45,685 nt of DNA from Plasmodium malariae (GCF_900090045.1 NW_021638289.1:1-45685), one strand, 5' to 3'. Shown: positions 12,940 to 26,500, counted from the first letter of the stretch. A program made the numbers and translations. The notes: generated by a model not told the origin, from the letters alone.

Positions 12940-13068
12940 TTAAAAATTTATGTTTACATATGGAGGTTTCTTCTGTTTAATTTTAAAAATCTTTTTAGGA
13001 ATCTTGGTTAATGCTTCCCATGCTTGATTATTGTGTATAATTTTCTCACAACTATAGGATTTTATTTT
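12940..13068 (-). pseudogene. Possible relic terminal exon, copy 2
   Basis: A 43-codon minus-strand open stretch follows a good acceptor (TTTACATTTATAG) and ends in TAA at 12940-12942. It is visibly more complex than the surrounding DNA. It begins KIKSYSCEKIIHNN, continues QAWEALTKIPKKIFKIKQKK and ends PPYVNINF: basic, with one Trp and one Cys. It resembles the stretch at 9950-10069. A possible short upstream exon with a strong GTAAGA donor lies near 13305-13360 (MSIYRAVYVISVQLC) but has no clear signal-peptide character. I do not recognise the family. It may be the last exon of a decayed subtelomeric gene whose upstream part is gone. Confidence 0.3.
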
Positions 13069-15596
13069 CTATAAATGTAAATATCTTATTTAATTTATGT
13101 TAATTTCTACAAAATCCATTGTTTACTATTCCAAAATAATTGTATTTAATAATAAAAATAAATAATTCTAAAAACGGTATTCTCAATTAAAACTTATATA
13201 AACATATTTGTGCATATAGTTAATTTCATATGTCCTTAAAACAAATAAGAAATAACTAAAACTATATATTAAACGAATAATGAAAGAATAATATCATCTT
13301 ACACACATAACTGAACGGATATCACGTATACAGCTCTATAAATAGACATAACACGAAAATTTCATGAAGGGAATTATAATTTTTTCTCAATGATAGTTAT
13401 TGTTTAGGATGGTTAAAATTATTGTTGTTTCTATGCATAATATTTATTTTTACTCTATGGTTTTATTTTATGATTACATATTTTTATTTTATTTTATGAT
13501 TACTTATTTTTATTTTATTTTATGATTACATAATTTATTTTATTTTATGATTTGAAGAAAATTCGTAAAAAACACATTTTTGTAGATTTTAAAGCATACT
13601 ATGTTTTAAAAAGTTAAGTATTCTTTTAATATGTTTACTTCTTTGATAGTAGATATTACACAATCGTTAGTATTAAATAATGTATAAAATTAAGCTTCTT
13701 ATTTAATCAACTATACATTACATACTCGTATGATTTAATTTTTATAATTACCTTTATAATTTTCATAATTATCTAATAATTAATGCTAAATGCATTAATA
13801 CAAGTAATATATTATTATACTACATGGAAAAAAAAATTTCCAAGTGTGATTACAAGTAATAATTGAGGTAGCAATATATTATTAACGTTATATCCAAGGT
13901 ATTCTAATAAAATATGTTAAGAAACAATAGAATTAGAAAAATAATGAATAAAAATGATAATTTAACCCAAAAAAATCATTACAATTTCATAGAATTAACT
14001 TTGTTACTTTGTATTTTAATGCTTAAAATAAAATATTTAAAATAAACAAACATGAAAAATTTTATTTATATATTAAATATCATAATTTATATATTAATAT
14101 AACATATATATTCCTTTGAATCCCATATATGTGTCTTTTTCATGCTATAAAGTTAATTATGAATACTTTTATTTAGATAACCTTGATATTCAAATGTTTC
14201 CAAACAAAACTGGTTATAGTGAAAAATTTTATTATTATAAAATAAAAAAGAATTAACTAATATGATATAGAATAATTAAAAGTATATGTATTCCTGATTA
14301 ATAGAACGTAGTTAGAGTTGTATTTATCTTGTGTAAAACGTATTTATTTAATAATACATGAAAGTATGGCTAGTTTTCGCAAGAATATGGAATTCAATCT
14401 TTATATATTTAATAAACATATAAATATAGAAAATAATAGTAATAAAAACATAACAATGTGTTAAGCGTTAATTTTTATTTTATAACTTATAATTTAATCA
14501 GGACGGTAAAATCTTAATATTTTTATAAGATAAATTATTAAAAGTAATTTTATGTATGAACTATGCATTTTTGTGTTAACAGACATTGGTTTATATATGA
14601 AGAAAGGGTAGTTGTTATTATCTTAATAAAATATATAGCAAAAGGTTTGTTATTAGTTTATTATATTTTACTTAATATATATTATCTGGTTATAACTTTT
14701 ACAGAATATCTATTAAAACATAAAATACGGTTAAAAGCATATTAAATTAATAAAAAATGTAGTATTAATTTTTTTATTTATGTACATATAAATAAGATAA
14801 AGTCAACAAAATAATAATATGTGCCGTATTTTTTTTTATTTTTAAATCGATATATTAAGATGTTATATTTTTTATTATGATAATAAAAAATTATAAATAA
14901 TTTTACTGTTATGCTTATACAAATGTGAACTGAACATAAATTGTTTTTTTTTATTGTATGGTTGTAATTTTTATGATAAAATGAAAAACAAAATATAAGA
15001 AACTACATTTTCCTGTATGAATAATTCTAGTTAATGCATATTTATGTCTTATATACCTAATTTACTAGAAATAATTAAATAATAATAGAAACATGTTCTT
15101 AAAAATTAAATGAAATAAGAACTACGTATATTTCAATGAAAAATATGTTTTAATGTAATTTATTTATTTGCTCTTTTTCATATTATATGAACTCGAAAAT
15201 GTTAATTTTTTTTAGTACAAATATGCTTCAGAAATAAAAAAATATATATATAATGCTAGAAAATACATTTTTACACAATATAAAATATGCTAATATTATA
15301 AGCTGACAATTAAAATATAAATGATTTACTTATATTGCTTTATATATAAAATTATATTAAGGAAATTTTTTAATATGAAATATATAAAAATGAATAATTC
15401 AAATGTTATGTAATTGTAGTAGGGGTATATACTTTTTTATTATCAGGTTTATAAAATTTTATATACCTTCGAATTACTGTAATAAGTATTAAAGCATTAT
15501 AAGTTTAATTTTTTACAGTTAATCATTGTACGTATTTTTTAATATTATTAGTATTTATCAAATATTTTGTAAATGTTAAACTAAAAACGTTGTATT
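13069..15596. other. AT-rich intergenic spacer
   Basis: Apart from the 26-bp repeat and the possible small exon near 13305-13360, nothing codes convincingly. A 60-codon plus-strand open frame at 14563-14745 is Ile/Leu/Tyr-rich, has no splice context and is treated as chance. Confidence 0.4.
13479..13553. repeat. Short tandem repeat, 26-bp unit
   Basis: The unit TATTTTTATTTTATTTTATG plus ATTACA/ATTACT occurs at 13479-13504 and 13505-13530, then a 23-bp partial copy at 13531-13553. A degenerate copy precedes them at ~13460-13478. It lies in non-coding DNA, and slippage of A/T-rich DNA is a sufficient explanation. Confidence 0.8.
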
Positions 15597-16464
15597 TTAT
15601 AGTCCTAATGGCATCTTTAGGGGACATGTTTTAGGATCACATGCATTACGAAAGTAGATATTCAATATAATACTAACACAGAATAAAATTATAATTATTA
15701 TTATATATAATATTTTAATAAATTTTTTTTTGGATTTAATTAAAGAAATTACTTCGCTATTTTTTTTAAAATATAAAGCTGTTTTAACTATATCTTGATG
15801 TTTAATATTATTATAGCTATTACTCGACCTATTTTGGAATAAACCTGTATTATTCTTTGGTTCTACCTTTTTTAAGGGTGTATGTATATTTTTACGTTTT
15901 TGAACATTATTATAATGTTTTAAGTTATTATATTTGTTTTTTAAATTGTGTCCAAATTGAAGTGAATCATAATGTTTTTGTAATTTTGTATATCTCATTA
16001 AATCAATAAATTCCTGATTAGAAATGTCACGCTGCATTAAATTAGTAAATATTTTTCGAAATTCATCATCATGTTCCGATAAATTTAGTCTTTCTACAGA
16101 GGAATTATCACTTTTGTATAATAAATCATTTGTTCCTTTTTTTAACATGTTATGATTTCGTTCTTCTGTTACTATTGTTTCACTACATAGTAATCTTCTA
16201 AATCCTGCACTGAGTGCGTTATTTTGATTGTATTCTTTGTCGCATGATTTACGATGTACGGTTAGATAAATATAAGGTTGCATATTCTATATTCAAAAAG
16301 AGAATATATATTATTTTAATAAAAAACATATTTTATATAAAAAAATAAAATAACACAAAAGAACAAAAACAGTATATATATAATGAGTGTTGTACCTCAG
16401 AGAGATATTTGCAAGTCCATATTAAAATGAAAAAAATAATAGATTTAGTATAAAAGGTAAACAT
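15597..16464 (-). CDS. Plasmodium exported protein, unknown function (PEXEL-like motif, one C-terminal membrane segment)
   Basis: Two exons: exon 1 16396-16464 (23 codons, hydrophobic signal sequence MFTFYTKSIIFFILIWTCKY), intron 16287-16395 (donor GTACAA, acceptor AATATAG), exon 2 15597-16286. Total about 252 aa, open throughout. RRLLCSE at about residues 53-59 sits ~30 residues after the signal sequence, where PEXEL export motifs occur. The spacing of the acidic residue departs from canonical RxLxE, so call it PEXEL-like. The middle is hydrophilic, rich in Asn, Lys and His (for example KNKYNNLKHYNNVQKRKN). One membrane segment spans about residues 212-235 (ILYIIIIIILFCVSIILNIY). The tail holds two cysteines (RNACDPKTCPLKMPLGL). 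The signals imply export into the host red cell. I cannot name the family, and no domain is recognised. Confidence 0.85.
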
Positions 16465-19400
16465 ATTTGTATTTTGTTGTATAATGAATATTTTAAATGT
16501 TCACAAAAATTTTGCAATAATTAAGGTATTAGACGTATATAATATTTAATAAATGTTTGTTTTATAATTTATTTTATTCTTTTATTATTATATCAACATA
16601 GAAAAACCTTATATATTTTTATTTAAATAAGTATAAATGTTGAATATACGGAAAAACAATAATATATATATAATTAAAAAAAAATATTAATAAGAGTTTT
16701 ATTTAAAATAGTTGTTAGGTAATGTTATTGAAATAAAATTAATAAGATAAGATTTATTAAATTTTAAGAATATAAAATTTCTTAAAAATTATAACTCAAC
16801 TACATACGACTTATTTCTAAAAACAACAATTATATAGACTATAAGTACATAAAATATTTCATTAAGGATATAATAGAGAAGAAAATATAGAAGTAATATT
16901 TGCATTAGTATATATGTAAAAAGTAGTTTTAGTACAATTTTGTTTAAATCCGTTGTTAGATGATGAAAAATAAATATTTTTCTAGAGATTATATACTAAT
17001 TATTCTGTTATATTTTTTACAAATATTATTGATAAATATTATTAGTGAACAAAAAAAGTTATAGATAAACTTAACAAACTAATAATATATTACATACGTT
17101 TATATACATATACAGTATTAATTTTAACTATAATTTTATATTAATTAATAAAAACTATGTTTACGATATATAATTATATAATGCATAAGTAGTTTCATTT
17201 TATGTAATAAAAAATATAAGAGATTTTTGATATGTATAATAATTTAAAAATGCACTTTATTTAATCCTTGAAAAGGAAGTGTATTCATATATGAAGTGAA
17301 CACTCTTAATAATAAAGTGTTAAAAAACATATTAAAATTATAAAATATATACTTTTATTGTACTTGGTTTTAAGAAGATTCCAGTAATATAATTAGAATG
17401 CAATAAGGTAAGAAAAAAAAAAAGATATATAAAAGAACATCTTTTTATGACATACATTTTTTTGTTAAACATGTTGCTCTTATTATTTTTGTACATTATT
17501 TATTTTTTTTTTTTTTGTAGTTCTTGTAATTTTAAAAAATTATTTTTATTTTAAGTATTTTTTTTTCATTTGATAAATTTATTTGATTTTTGTTAATAAT
17601 TTTATATTATCAAATTCAATACGAAATCCTCATAAAAAATAATCCATGAAATCAAGAGAAATATTTTTTAAAACTATGTTAACAAAATTTGTTGTGATGA
17701 ATTATGATTAATAAAATTAAAATGCTAAGAATAATAAAAGAAAGATTTTTATATAGTATTTATATGAAATATATAATTTATTTACAACTTTATGTATATT
17801 TGATAAATTTTTTTTTTTGCTCACTTTTTATTTTTTTTTTAATATATTATCAATATCATAGTTTGATACCGTAATTTAAACATTATATTTATTTAAACAT
17901 GATAGAAAATTAATAAAAATTTCTATGAATTAATGAATCTTTTATTATACCATAAGAATTATATTATATATTTCTTTATTTGTTTATTTATTAAAAATAT
18001 AATATATAATAATAAATTTGATATGTTCAATATGCATATTTTTAACATAGTATAAATAGAAATATTGCAATCATAAAAAGTAACGGAACGACAAAAAAGA
18101 GTATAATTAATTTAATTATATTTAACAAAATACAACTGTTTAAACAACAGATTATTGTTTTCTTGTTTTTACTTAAGATGTATAAATTCCTAGAGTAAGA
18201 ACTGTTGTATAGCTTATTAAAATATTTTACTTGAATATCTAAACTTGTAGTTCATGTTATTTCGTACTTCACTTTATAATTATTTATATATTATGATATA
18301 GAATACAATCTTAAAGAATAAAATATATTCAAAATAAAATAAAAAAAAATTTGTCTTGAAGATAAATATAATTTTATTTTATGTACATACGTTTAGTTAT
18401 ACAGATAAATATAGAATCGTATAGTACTATAAAATAAGCTTGTTTTACATTGAATTACACTGAATATGAAACATATAATATTTATGTATGTTATGCTAAT
18501 GTAAAATACGTGTTATAATTGTTATATTTAATTAATGTTGTTTAATCATATTGGATTACATATTTTCGTTCTATATATAATATATTTAATATCAAATCGT
18601 GTAATTCTAGAATTGATATATCAAAAAATATTATTTAATATTTTATCACATAACTGACTAATTAGTTAACGAACTATAAAAATTATTATATTTGTATTCT
18701 ACATTAATATATAACATATTTTTATTATTGCAACTTATTAGACAATATAAAGAAAATTATATTTTTCACAGCACCTAATGATAATGTTACTTGCATCTAT
18801 TTATCGAATTGTCGTTACAAAAATTATATACATGAATTTGAAATAATAAATATCATATATACTATGTTAAGTTTGATTAATAACATTAGTATTATTAATT
18901 AATATTAGAATATTTTTAACCCAAAATTCTTTTTACTTAGTAGCAAAACAAAATTTCTACAAAAGAATTATTATTTAAATTCAGGGTGTTTCTTATGCCT
19001 CACTAAAAAGTTTAATACTAATCTTTAGATAAGAAACTTTTTTAGTTCTCTTATAATCAAACTCACCCGTAGCCTATTATTTTTCATTAATATTCATTAA
19101 AAAATTTATTTTTTAATTTATGTATTTTTGTATTTTTTAAAACACTCTTCATTTAACATGTACAGTTATTTACTGCATATTACCAATGATTATTATAATT
19201 TAACATTTATAAATTAGGATTATATGTAGTGCTATACGCTATATAGTATATCGTGAAATTTATATATGTCTGATAATTTCTAGAACAATTATTAGTTAAT
19301 TGACTATTTTGTTTATATAGATATATAAAAATGTTTATATTTTTTTTATTGAAGGAAGCATTATTCTCCAAATGGAGTAATATATTATTAAAAAATTTAT

Positions 19401-22045
19401 ACTGGTAAATAAGACACCATTAAAGAATTAATTCACTGTCATAATTAATTAAAGGAATAATGGAAGAGAACAATTATTTTTCACTGAAATAAATTATAGT
19501 TTGAGAAAAAGAAAAAATATGTAAAATAAAATAAATGTTAATGTAATTACTGGAAATTATTAGGTAAATTCTTCCTATATATCATTCTAATGTGCTTCTA
19601 GTCATGCGGAGCTTTTATATGTAATAAGATTCATTGAAATTGTGCAGCATCATGTAGCTAGTTAACAAAATTTAAGAATAGTCAACATTTGCAGCTGTAG
19701 AAATTTTATAATAACCATAATTACCTTTGAAAATTTGAAATTTTCTTCAAAAACTATAATTCCTTTGTATAATATATACATATACAGATTATTATATAAT
19801 CACGCTTATTTTACAGTATGTACGTAAGTACTATATATATAATGACTGAAAAATGAAAACATTTTACACTTAGTAAAAGAAGTAATTTTTACTAGAAATA
19901 TATAGAGGCGAAAACATTTAAAAAGTTTTTCCTTTTTTAAAAAAAAAAAAGTATAGATATACATAAATAAATTATAGTTGTAACCAAATATTTGATATAT
20001 TACACCCTAAAAAAATTGAACGTGTATAAGAATATTTTATTTTTTTTATATATATTAGTATACAAAATGTATAAACATGTAAATAATATGAATAAATTTA
20101 GTAGCATTTTAAATTTAACTAATATTATAGGTTTGTCTTAAATATTAATAATATTATTTAACTATAAAAAATAATAATAGAAAAAATATGTAAAATCCAT
20201 TAATATATATATAATAACACAATTCCCTTATTGAATATATATTTCATATGTAGCTAATTAGAGGTTTCAAAAGAATAAAAGGCTATATGTATAAGATTTC
20301 CTAATTTAGGGGGAAAATAAATAATTTAGTTGAAGGCAGTTATATTTTTTAGGAAAAAAAGTTAAAAAATTTTCTAGAGAAATTGAGTGATTCTAAAATT
20401 GAAAAGAAAAGTAAATTTTTAGAATGATTTATCTATATTATACAGTTTTATTATATAATTTATCTTATAAGGTATATGTATATTTTTATAAATATTTAAA
20501 CGTTTTAAAATATATTTTATATAGAAAATTTAGCTGTACGTAAAAAGGATAGACGAATAAATTGTGAGGAAACGTAAAAAAAACTATATAAGTACCTTTA
20601 TGTATATTTCAATTGATGTTTTCTATATATCATAACAATTAAAATGTAATAATATTTTTTTAAGGTATATTTTTTTCGTCGGAAATTTAAAAAATTATAT
20701 TAATTTAGTGATATATTCCAGTTTTTTAATTATTCACATGAAAGATATAGCTTTTTGAGGATAATGATATAAAGAGATATCTTCGATGATTACCATAATT
20801 GTACGTATTTTGTTTTTATATATATTACATTATTAGTTATAAAATATAAAAATAGAAATATTGGGGTATAATGTATTTTTGTTGTTAAAAGTATTTTTAA
20901 TAAAATATTATTTTTTGTATATTTATCTCGATTTACTGTATTGTATTTCTAAAACTTATTCTCAGTGTACATTTTTAAAAGAATAAAGGAAAAATAATAT
21001 ATTTTTTCTAATATTATAGATAGAAAAATTAATAATTAATGTATTCTTTTATATTATATTGTTATTGGTTCTATTTTGTTATGTACATATAGTATAATAC
21101 ATATTATTGTGAATTTATTTAGTGCGTTATATTTTTAAATTAGTGAAATTATATATAACATTTACATATAGTTATTATCCTTAAGCCACTATTATTATTA
21201 TTTTTTTTATTATATTAATATTTTTTCTATATACATATAATTAATTAAAAAGAAATTTAAGAAATTAAAAAGATAAATGTATTTATTCTTAATTTAGAAA
21301 TAAAGGAATAAATTTAATCTAATTAAAATATACAATTTTTGAAATTTATAGTATCAAAATAAAAAATAAATTTATATTTAGTTTTAGAATATGTATTTCT
21401 TCATATATTACGTAGTATATATAAATTTAACTTATGTTAAAAAATTATACTCAATAAAAGCTTGTATATAATTAAAGACTAATTCATGTATTTGTTACAA
21501 TTAATATAACATTATATGTTTTTTTTTTTTATTATTACATTTATAATAATTTACGAATTAATATTTTATTAAAAAATATTTAGTTTTACCAAATTACAAA
21601 GTTTATAGAATTAGAATTATTAATATGATAACAATCATAATATTTATAATAATTATCCTAATATATAAAGGAATATAAAATATATATATTTTCTACATTC
21701 TGTATAGTACATAAACGTAGAATATATATATAATAAAAAATTACATATTTATTTCTTAGTTTATTTTGAAAATTATAAATAATATAATCATTTAATTAGT
21801 TAACAATTTTATATAAAAAAATTATGAATTTTAAATATTAATGAAACAATTAGAATTATTTTATTTTAGTGAATGTAATTTTACATTGTATATCTGATAA
21901 AATAAAAATAGTCCTATATAGTTTACTAAATATTTACAAAGTAATAATAAAAATATAATTTTAACTAAATTTAACAAACTTCATCCTTATGAGTACATAA
22001 TTGAAGTTGATTCATTTTGATAATATAATTTAAATAGCTTATATG
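16465..22045. other. Long AT-rich spacer between divergent genes
   Basis: The largest gene-poor stretch on this side, lying between the divergently transcribed exported protein (-) and type B gene (+). No gene found. It parallels the spacer left of 40742 at an offset of about 18.6-18.7 kb. Matches include T-tract/AATATATTATC at ~17811-17940 vs ~36361-36540, a GAATAATGGAAGAGAAC-like zone ~19450 vs ~38056, AAAAAAAGTTAAAAA ~20355 vs ~38985, and GTTAAAAGTATTTTTAATAA ~20884 vs ~39509. The upstream block of the fam-l/fam-m genes is at ~21692-21720. Confidence 0.5.
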
Positions 22046-22970
22046 ATGGAACAAAATACAAAATTACATATTATTATTAAAATTGCTGTTTTACTTTTTT
22101 TAAGGTGGATATTCAAATTTAACCGTGATTCGGTGCGATTATATTACTTACGTATATTTACCTTATATGTATTTGTAATATTTCATTTTTTTTTTTTTTT
22201 TGTACTATTTTTATAGAATTATATTATATTTTCATATAAAAAAATAAATATTTTCTTTGTTCATTTAGAGTAAATTTAGTAAATCTATGCATGAGAATTG
22301 CTGTATTAGTAGACGATTATATACGAGAAATTATAGATCATTAGCCAAATATAAAAAGAATAAGGATTCAAATAATATTTGTTTGGAAGAAGATATAAAA
22401 AGTAATAAAGTGAATGAACAAAAAGATATAACTTATAATAAAAAAAAGGGCAAAAGAACAAACAAATTACCAAATAAAAGCTTATTAGATAAATCGCAAT
22501 ACTATACAGAAGTTATAGATTATAATAATGGAATGTTTGATGGAAAGCATTACCATTTTGAAAAAAAATGGATCAAAAAAAAAGATTATGACAATTTTCT
22601 TGAAAAAAAAAGGAGAATTAATGATATAGCTTTAAAAAAAATAAAATTTAGAAGTTACGGATTTGGAACTGCCATATTCTTTCTTTTTTTCTTATTTGGA
22701 ATAGGGTTACCCATATTACGGACTTTTGACTTGGTTGAGCAATCAGCTTTTACACCATTTAAAACTTGTTGGGAATTTATATATAAAGGATTAAATCTAG
22801 GAGCAATTGAAGCAGGATCATCAGTACCAGGGGTAGAAAATTTTTATTTAGCAGTATTTTTAGTACTTATGATTATATTAGCTGCTTTAATTATAGCAGC
22901 GATTCCTAAGATTTTACGAAATAATGAAAAATATAAAAAACATAAGTATATGTCTGAGGGAGATGAATAA
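22046..22970 (+). CDS. fam-l/fam-m family protein (type B), intact
   Basis: Reference copy of the type B architecture in this window: exon 1 22046-22132 (29 codons, signal peptide beginning MEQNTKLHIIIKIAVLLFL), intron 22133-22268 (GTGCGA...CATTTAG), exon 2 22269-22970; 262 aa, no stop or shift. An ATG directly before (22043) is in frame, but the second gives the family's 29-codon exon. Order of parts: signal peptide 1-29; RRLYTRNYRSLAKYKKNKD (about 42-60, PEXEL-like Arg/Leu region); Lys/Asn-rich linker; YYTEVIDYNNGMFDGKHYHF and EKKWIKKKDYDNFLEKKRR; membrane segment 1 about 160-181 (IFFLFFLFGIGLPIL); loop; membrane segment 2 about 221-245; basic tail ILRNNEKYKKHKY. The predicted protein would be exported and inserted in a membrane of the infected cell. 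From memory, these families were proposed to have an RH5-like fold. Doublet with the gene at 25495. Family letter uncertain. Confidence 0.9.
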
Positions 22971-23710
22971 TATTAATTATACATTTTACTGTAATAATGC
23001 TATTAATTTGATGCAATATATATGATATTATTATTGATATAATCTTAATACACATAAATTTATTTGCTATAAATTTATAAATATATAATGTTATTCTCAG
23101 TGCATATTATATAATACAGGAAAAATTTTTGTTCTCCAATTTGTTGAGAATTAGAATATTTTAATATTTTATTATAAGCATTTTAATAAACAAATAATTA
23201 AATCATTACTCTATACATTTGACATAACATATATATTTATGTATTCACACTAATCTATATAATATATATATATATATATATTTGTGCTTTAAAATGATTA
23301 AATAATATAACATATACATATATTTATAAAATATTTGTGATAATTTATAATTAAACTAATAATTTCTGTTTTCTACCTAATGTCTTTCTAGTCTAAAATT
23401 ATTTCCTATAGTGGTTATTAAGAAAATGTATTATTATTCTTAAGTTAAGAATAAATGTTACTTGTTTTTTATTTTAAGAAAAGAATTGCATAAAATTTGC
23501 TATATGTATATATATTTATTTTTATTTCATGAAGCAAATTAACATATATTTTATACCACATGAATATTGTAGAGTATTTCATAGAAAGTGCTAACTGTCA
23601 AAATATTTTTAAGAAAATTTTAGTTTTTTTTGAATTATATAAATGTGTAACTATGAATATATAATGAAAAATTATCTTATTTAAATAGCTATTATTTATA
23701 ATATTTTACT

Positions 23711-23734
23711 AAATTGGTTATTATTAACCAATTT
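23711..23734. repeat. Perfect 10-bp inverted repeat with 4-nt loop
   Basis: AAATTGGTTA, then TTAT, then TAACCAATTT: a perfect hairpin about 740 nt after the stop of the type B gene. Role unknown; short hairpins of this kind can arise by chance in A/T-rich DNA, although this stem contains two G-C pairs. Confidence 0.8.
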
Positions 23735-24286
23735 ATTTAATTGAAGAATCAGAAACCTTTATCACATTTATTATCACGCTTAATTATAGTGCTAATTCAA
23801 TTTTACAAAAATTAATTAAATATATACTAAAATGAAAAATAATAAAAAAATTTATTTTATATTTAATTTTTTATGTCATTCATAGAATAAATTAGTTAAT
23901 TAAGTTTAATCTTATACTCATATTATTATGTACAAATACTTTTTTCTACATTCTGATAATAGTGAAATTCTGATAATATAGTATATATCTGTAAAATTCT
24001 AAATTACGCATAAAATTAATTAAAATAAATATGTATATTCTACAAAATTTACATAACATGTTGGTATTAATTTATGTACTTGTGCTATAGCGTCAGGTCT
24101 ATACATATATTTAGTAATGTTTTCGTTTTTTTTTAAATATATATATAAATGCCCATAGTTTATATTGACTATTAGTAATTCCATATAATTATAGAGCTAA
24201 TTTTTCAAATAAAATTAATTAAAAAAATATGAATTTTTTCTTAAAAGAATTTATAAATATAAGTTTACATTTTACGTTAGGATTCA

Positions 24287-24300
24287 TGAATTCGAATTCA
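24287..24300. repeat. Perfect 14-bp palindrome
   Basis: TGAATTCGAATTCA reads the same on both strands and contains two EcoRI sites. It lies in non-coding DNA between the doublet genes. No function can be assigned. Confidence 0.8.
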
Positions 24301-25060
24301 CATTATTTCTAAGGACTCAACATTTATTGGTCTAATTTTATTTTTTGTATGAAATATACAGAGGGATTTTTGAATATTAAATATTACAATTCTGCTCTAA
24401 TATATAAGTTGATATGTTTTTATACTCTTCCATTATTTCTGTTGTGTAAATTTTGATTTAATTACATTTTAAAAAATCACTTAAATATTTATTATAATAT
24501 GATGCTATAAGAAAAAAATAAATGAATATATATTTTTAAAAAAATAAAAAAAATATATTAATGTACCACTAATATACTACTAATAATGCATTTGATAGAA
24601 GTATCGATTTTCTTATTTTATTAAATCCGAACTCCATGTAAATGTATATAATTATAGAAAGAAAATAAATTAAGTCGAAAATAAAAAAAGATATTTTATA
24701 GAAATAAAGGAATGAATTTAACTTAATTAGAAATAATAATTTTAAAAAACTATTTTGCAAGAATTATAATATATGTGAAATTAACAGAATGTTGTTTTAT
24801 ATATTTTGTGGTATACTCTAATTTAGATTTTATAAATATATATTTTAACCTCTTAAAAGATGGAGGGATCATAATTAATATAATATAAATGATACAAAAT
24901 ATAGTAACTTCATTTATAATTTCTATTATTCGGTTATTATAATAATTAATATTATTTATCAATAATATCCGACTTTTTGAAAAATTTATATTTTTAAAAT
25001 TAAAATTATTACTATAAACATATTGTAAAAAGTAGTTATTGTTGAACTATATTTATGAGT

Positions 25061-25102
25061 GTATTCTATATATTCTATAAATTATATATTCTATATATTC
25101 CA
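25061..25102. repeat. Short tandem repeat of TATTCTATATA type
   Basis: Four imperfect copies of TATTCTATATA/TATTCTATAAA end at the fam-l/fam-m upstream block (TATACTACATAAAC), about 400 nt before the ATG at 25495. It may be a local expansion of that block. Confidence 0.6.
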
Positions 25103-25494
25103 TATACTACATAAACTGAATATACAGAAATATTAAGTAATCTTTATTTATTTTTTTTAAATATTAATGAGAAATTGTTTAATTTCTTTAATATATAAAA
25201 TAATTAAATTATATATATTAAATTATTATAAACGAATTCAAAATATCTTATTTCAATAAATATTTGTTTTTTTAAAATAAGATTGGTATAAGAATTAAAC
25301 AACATAATTAAAAGATATATTTCCTTTCAATGTTGTAAAAAATATTTTGGGTATATAAATTTTACTATGATTTTACTAAAAAATACTGAAAAAATATATT
25401 TAAATAAATATAACTCCATTTGTTATTAGAAGTTTAGTATGCTACAGTCTATATATTCTATACTTAATATGTTACAATATTGTAAAAATATATA

Positions 25495-26500
25495 ATGGAT
25501 AAAAAATTTATGTTACACTTATTAATTAATTTATCCACTATTAGTTTTTTAACAAGGATATGCAGTTTCAAAAACGACATAGTATGATAATACATTTTAT
25601 GCGTATTTATATTATTTTTATTTTACATGTTTCTTTCTTCTTATTATTGATCTTTTACCATTAGATTATTTATTCTTTTAAATTATAAACATTTTCGTTG
25701 TTTTTTAGAGTAATTTTAATAAATCATTAGGAGAAAAGTGCAGTGTAAATATAAAATTAGATTTAAGAACTTATCGATTACTAGCAAAATGTAAGAAGTA
25801 TAAGAATTCAAGTATTTTATGTTTAAAAGAAGAAATATCATGTAATAGAGTAAACGAAAAAAAAAACTTATCTAATAATGAAAAATGGGAGAAAACAAAA
25901 AATAGACGTTCCCAAAAAAGTTCATCAAAGCATAAAGAAGACGATCAACTGGCTAGGAAAATTAAATCTAATAAATTTGAAACAAAAAAATGTTCTCATC
26001 TTGAAAAAAAAATATTCAAAGAACTGGATTATTTTGATTTTCTTAAAAATAACAGAACAATTAATGACAAGGTTTACGAAAAATTAGTACTTAAAAAATG
26101 TAGATTACGAATTTTTATACCTGCAATATTGCTATTGTTTTTTGCAATAACGATTATATTAGATTATACTTGCTTTTATGGGCTTATATGGATACTGTTT
26201 AGAGCAGTGACGATGTGTCATGGATCTGGGTGGTACGGTCGTTTACATAAATTTTTGGAATCATCCGATTTAAATTGGTTGTTCAAGTCTAAAAGTAAAG
26301 AAGCTGTGTTAAAGATGGTACAGAAATCAAGTACGGGACCATGGGAAAAAGTAAAAGGACACATTTATGTAGAGAGTTTCTTCGGTTATCTAGTATATAT
26401 TGTACCATTATTAATTTTAGGTGTCACACTTATATTAGGGCTTCTTTATTATCATAAAAAAGTTATAAAATATCAAAAAATTAAGTTCACGAAAAGGTAA
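25495..26500 (+). CDS. fam-l/fam-m family protein (type A), intact
   Basis: Exon 1 25495-25581 (29 codons, MDKKFMLHLLINLSTISFLT signal peptide), intron 25582-25708 (GTATGA...TTTTTTAG), exon 2 25709-26500; 292 aa, read codon by codon with no stop. Exon 2 opens SNFNKSL, then IKLDLRTYRLLAKCKKYKN (about 44-62; the YRLLAK core is conserved in the family), a Lys/Asn-rich linker, the type A signature CSHLEKKIFKELDYFDFLKN and NRTINDKVYEKL, membrane segment 1 at about 164-190 (IFIPAILLLFFAITIIL), a loop with Cys, Trp and Gly (MCHGSGWYGRLHKFLESSD), membrane segment 2 at about 254-277 (YLVYIVPLLILGVTLILGLL) and the tail YYHKKVIKYQKIKF. The loop between the membrane segments, about 65 residues, is longer than in the copy at 40742. 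Predicted exported membrane protein; function unproven. It shares 3' flank with the other type A genes. Confidence 0.9.

Larger units (their letters stand above)
22971..25494. other. AT-rich spacer within the second fam-l/fam-m doublet
   Basis: The conserved 3' element is at 23140-23165. A TA dinucleotide run sits at ~23261-23281. Short minus-strand open frames at 24569-24760 and 24750-24962 are low-complexity Ile/Tyr/Asn sequence inside the 5' flank of the next gene and are not genes. GAAATAAAGGAATGAATTTA at ~24700 matches GAAATAAAGGAATAAATTTA at ~21297, the 5' flank of the preceding paralog. Confidence 0.5.

Noticed and set aside
14563..14745. 60-codon plus-strand open frame; similar small frames at 11877-12059, 31246-31431, 39690-39881 and 44018-44200
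   Set aside because: Short, hydrophobic, without splice or export features; expected by chance at this base composition.
24569..24962. Two overlapping minus-strand open frames
   Set aside because: Low-complexity sequence within the duplicated 5' flank of the gene at 25495; the matching flank at ~21300 does not keep the frame.
25878..26087. 69-codon plus-strand open frame
   Set aside because: A wrong-frame reading inside exon 2 of the type A gene at 25495; the correct frame is open over the whole exon.
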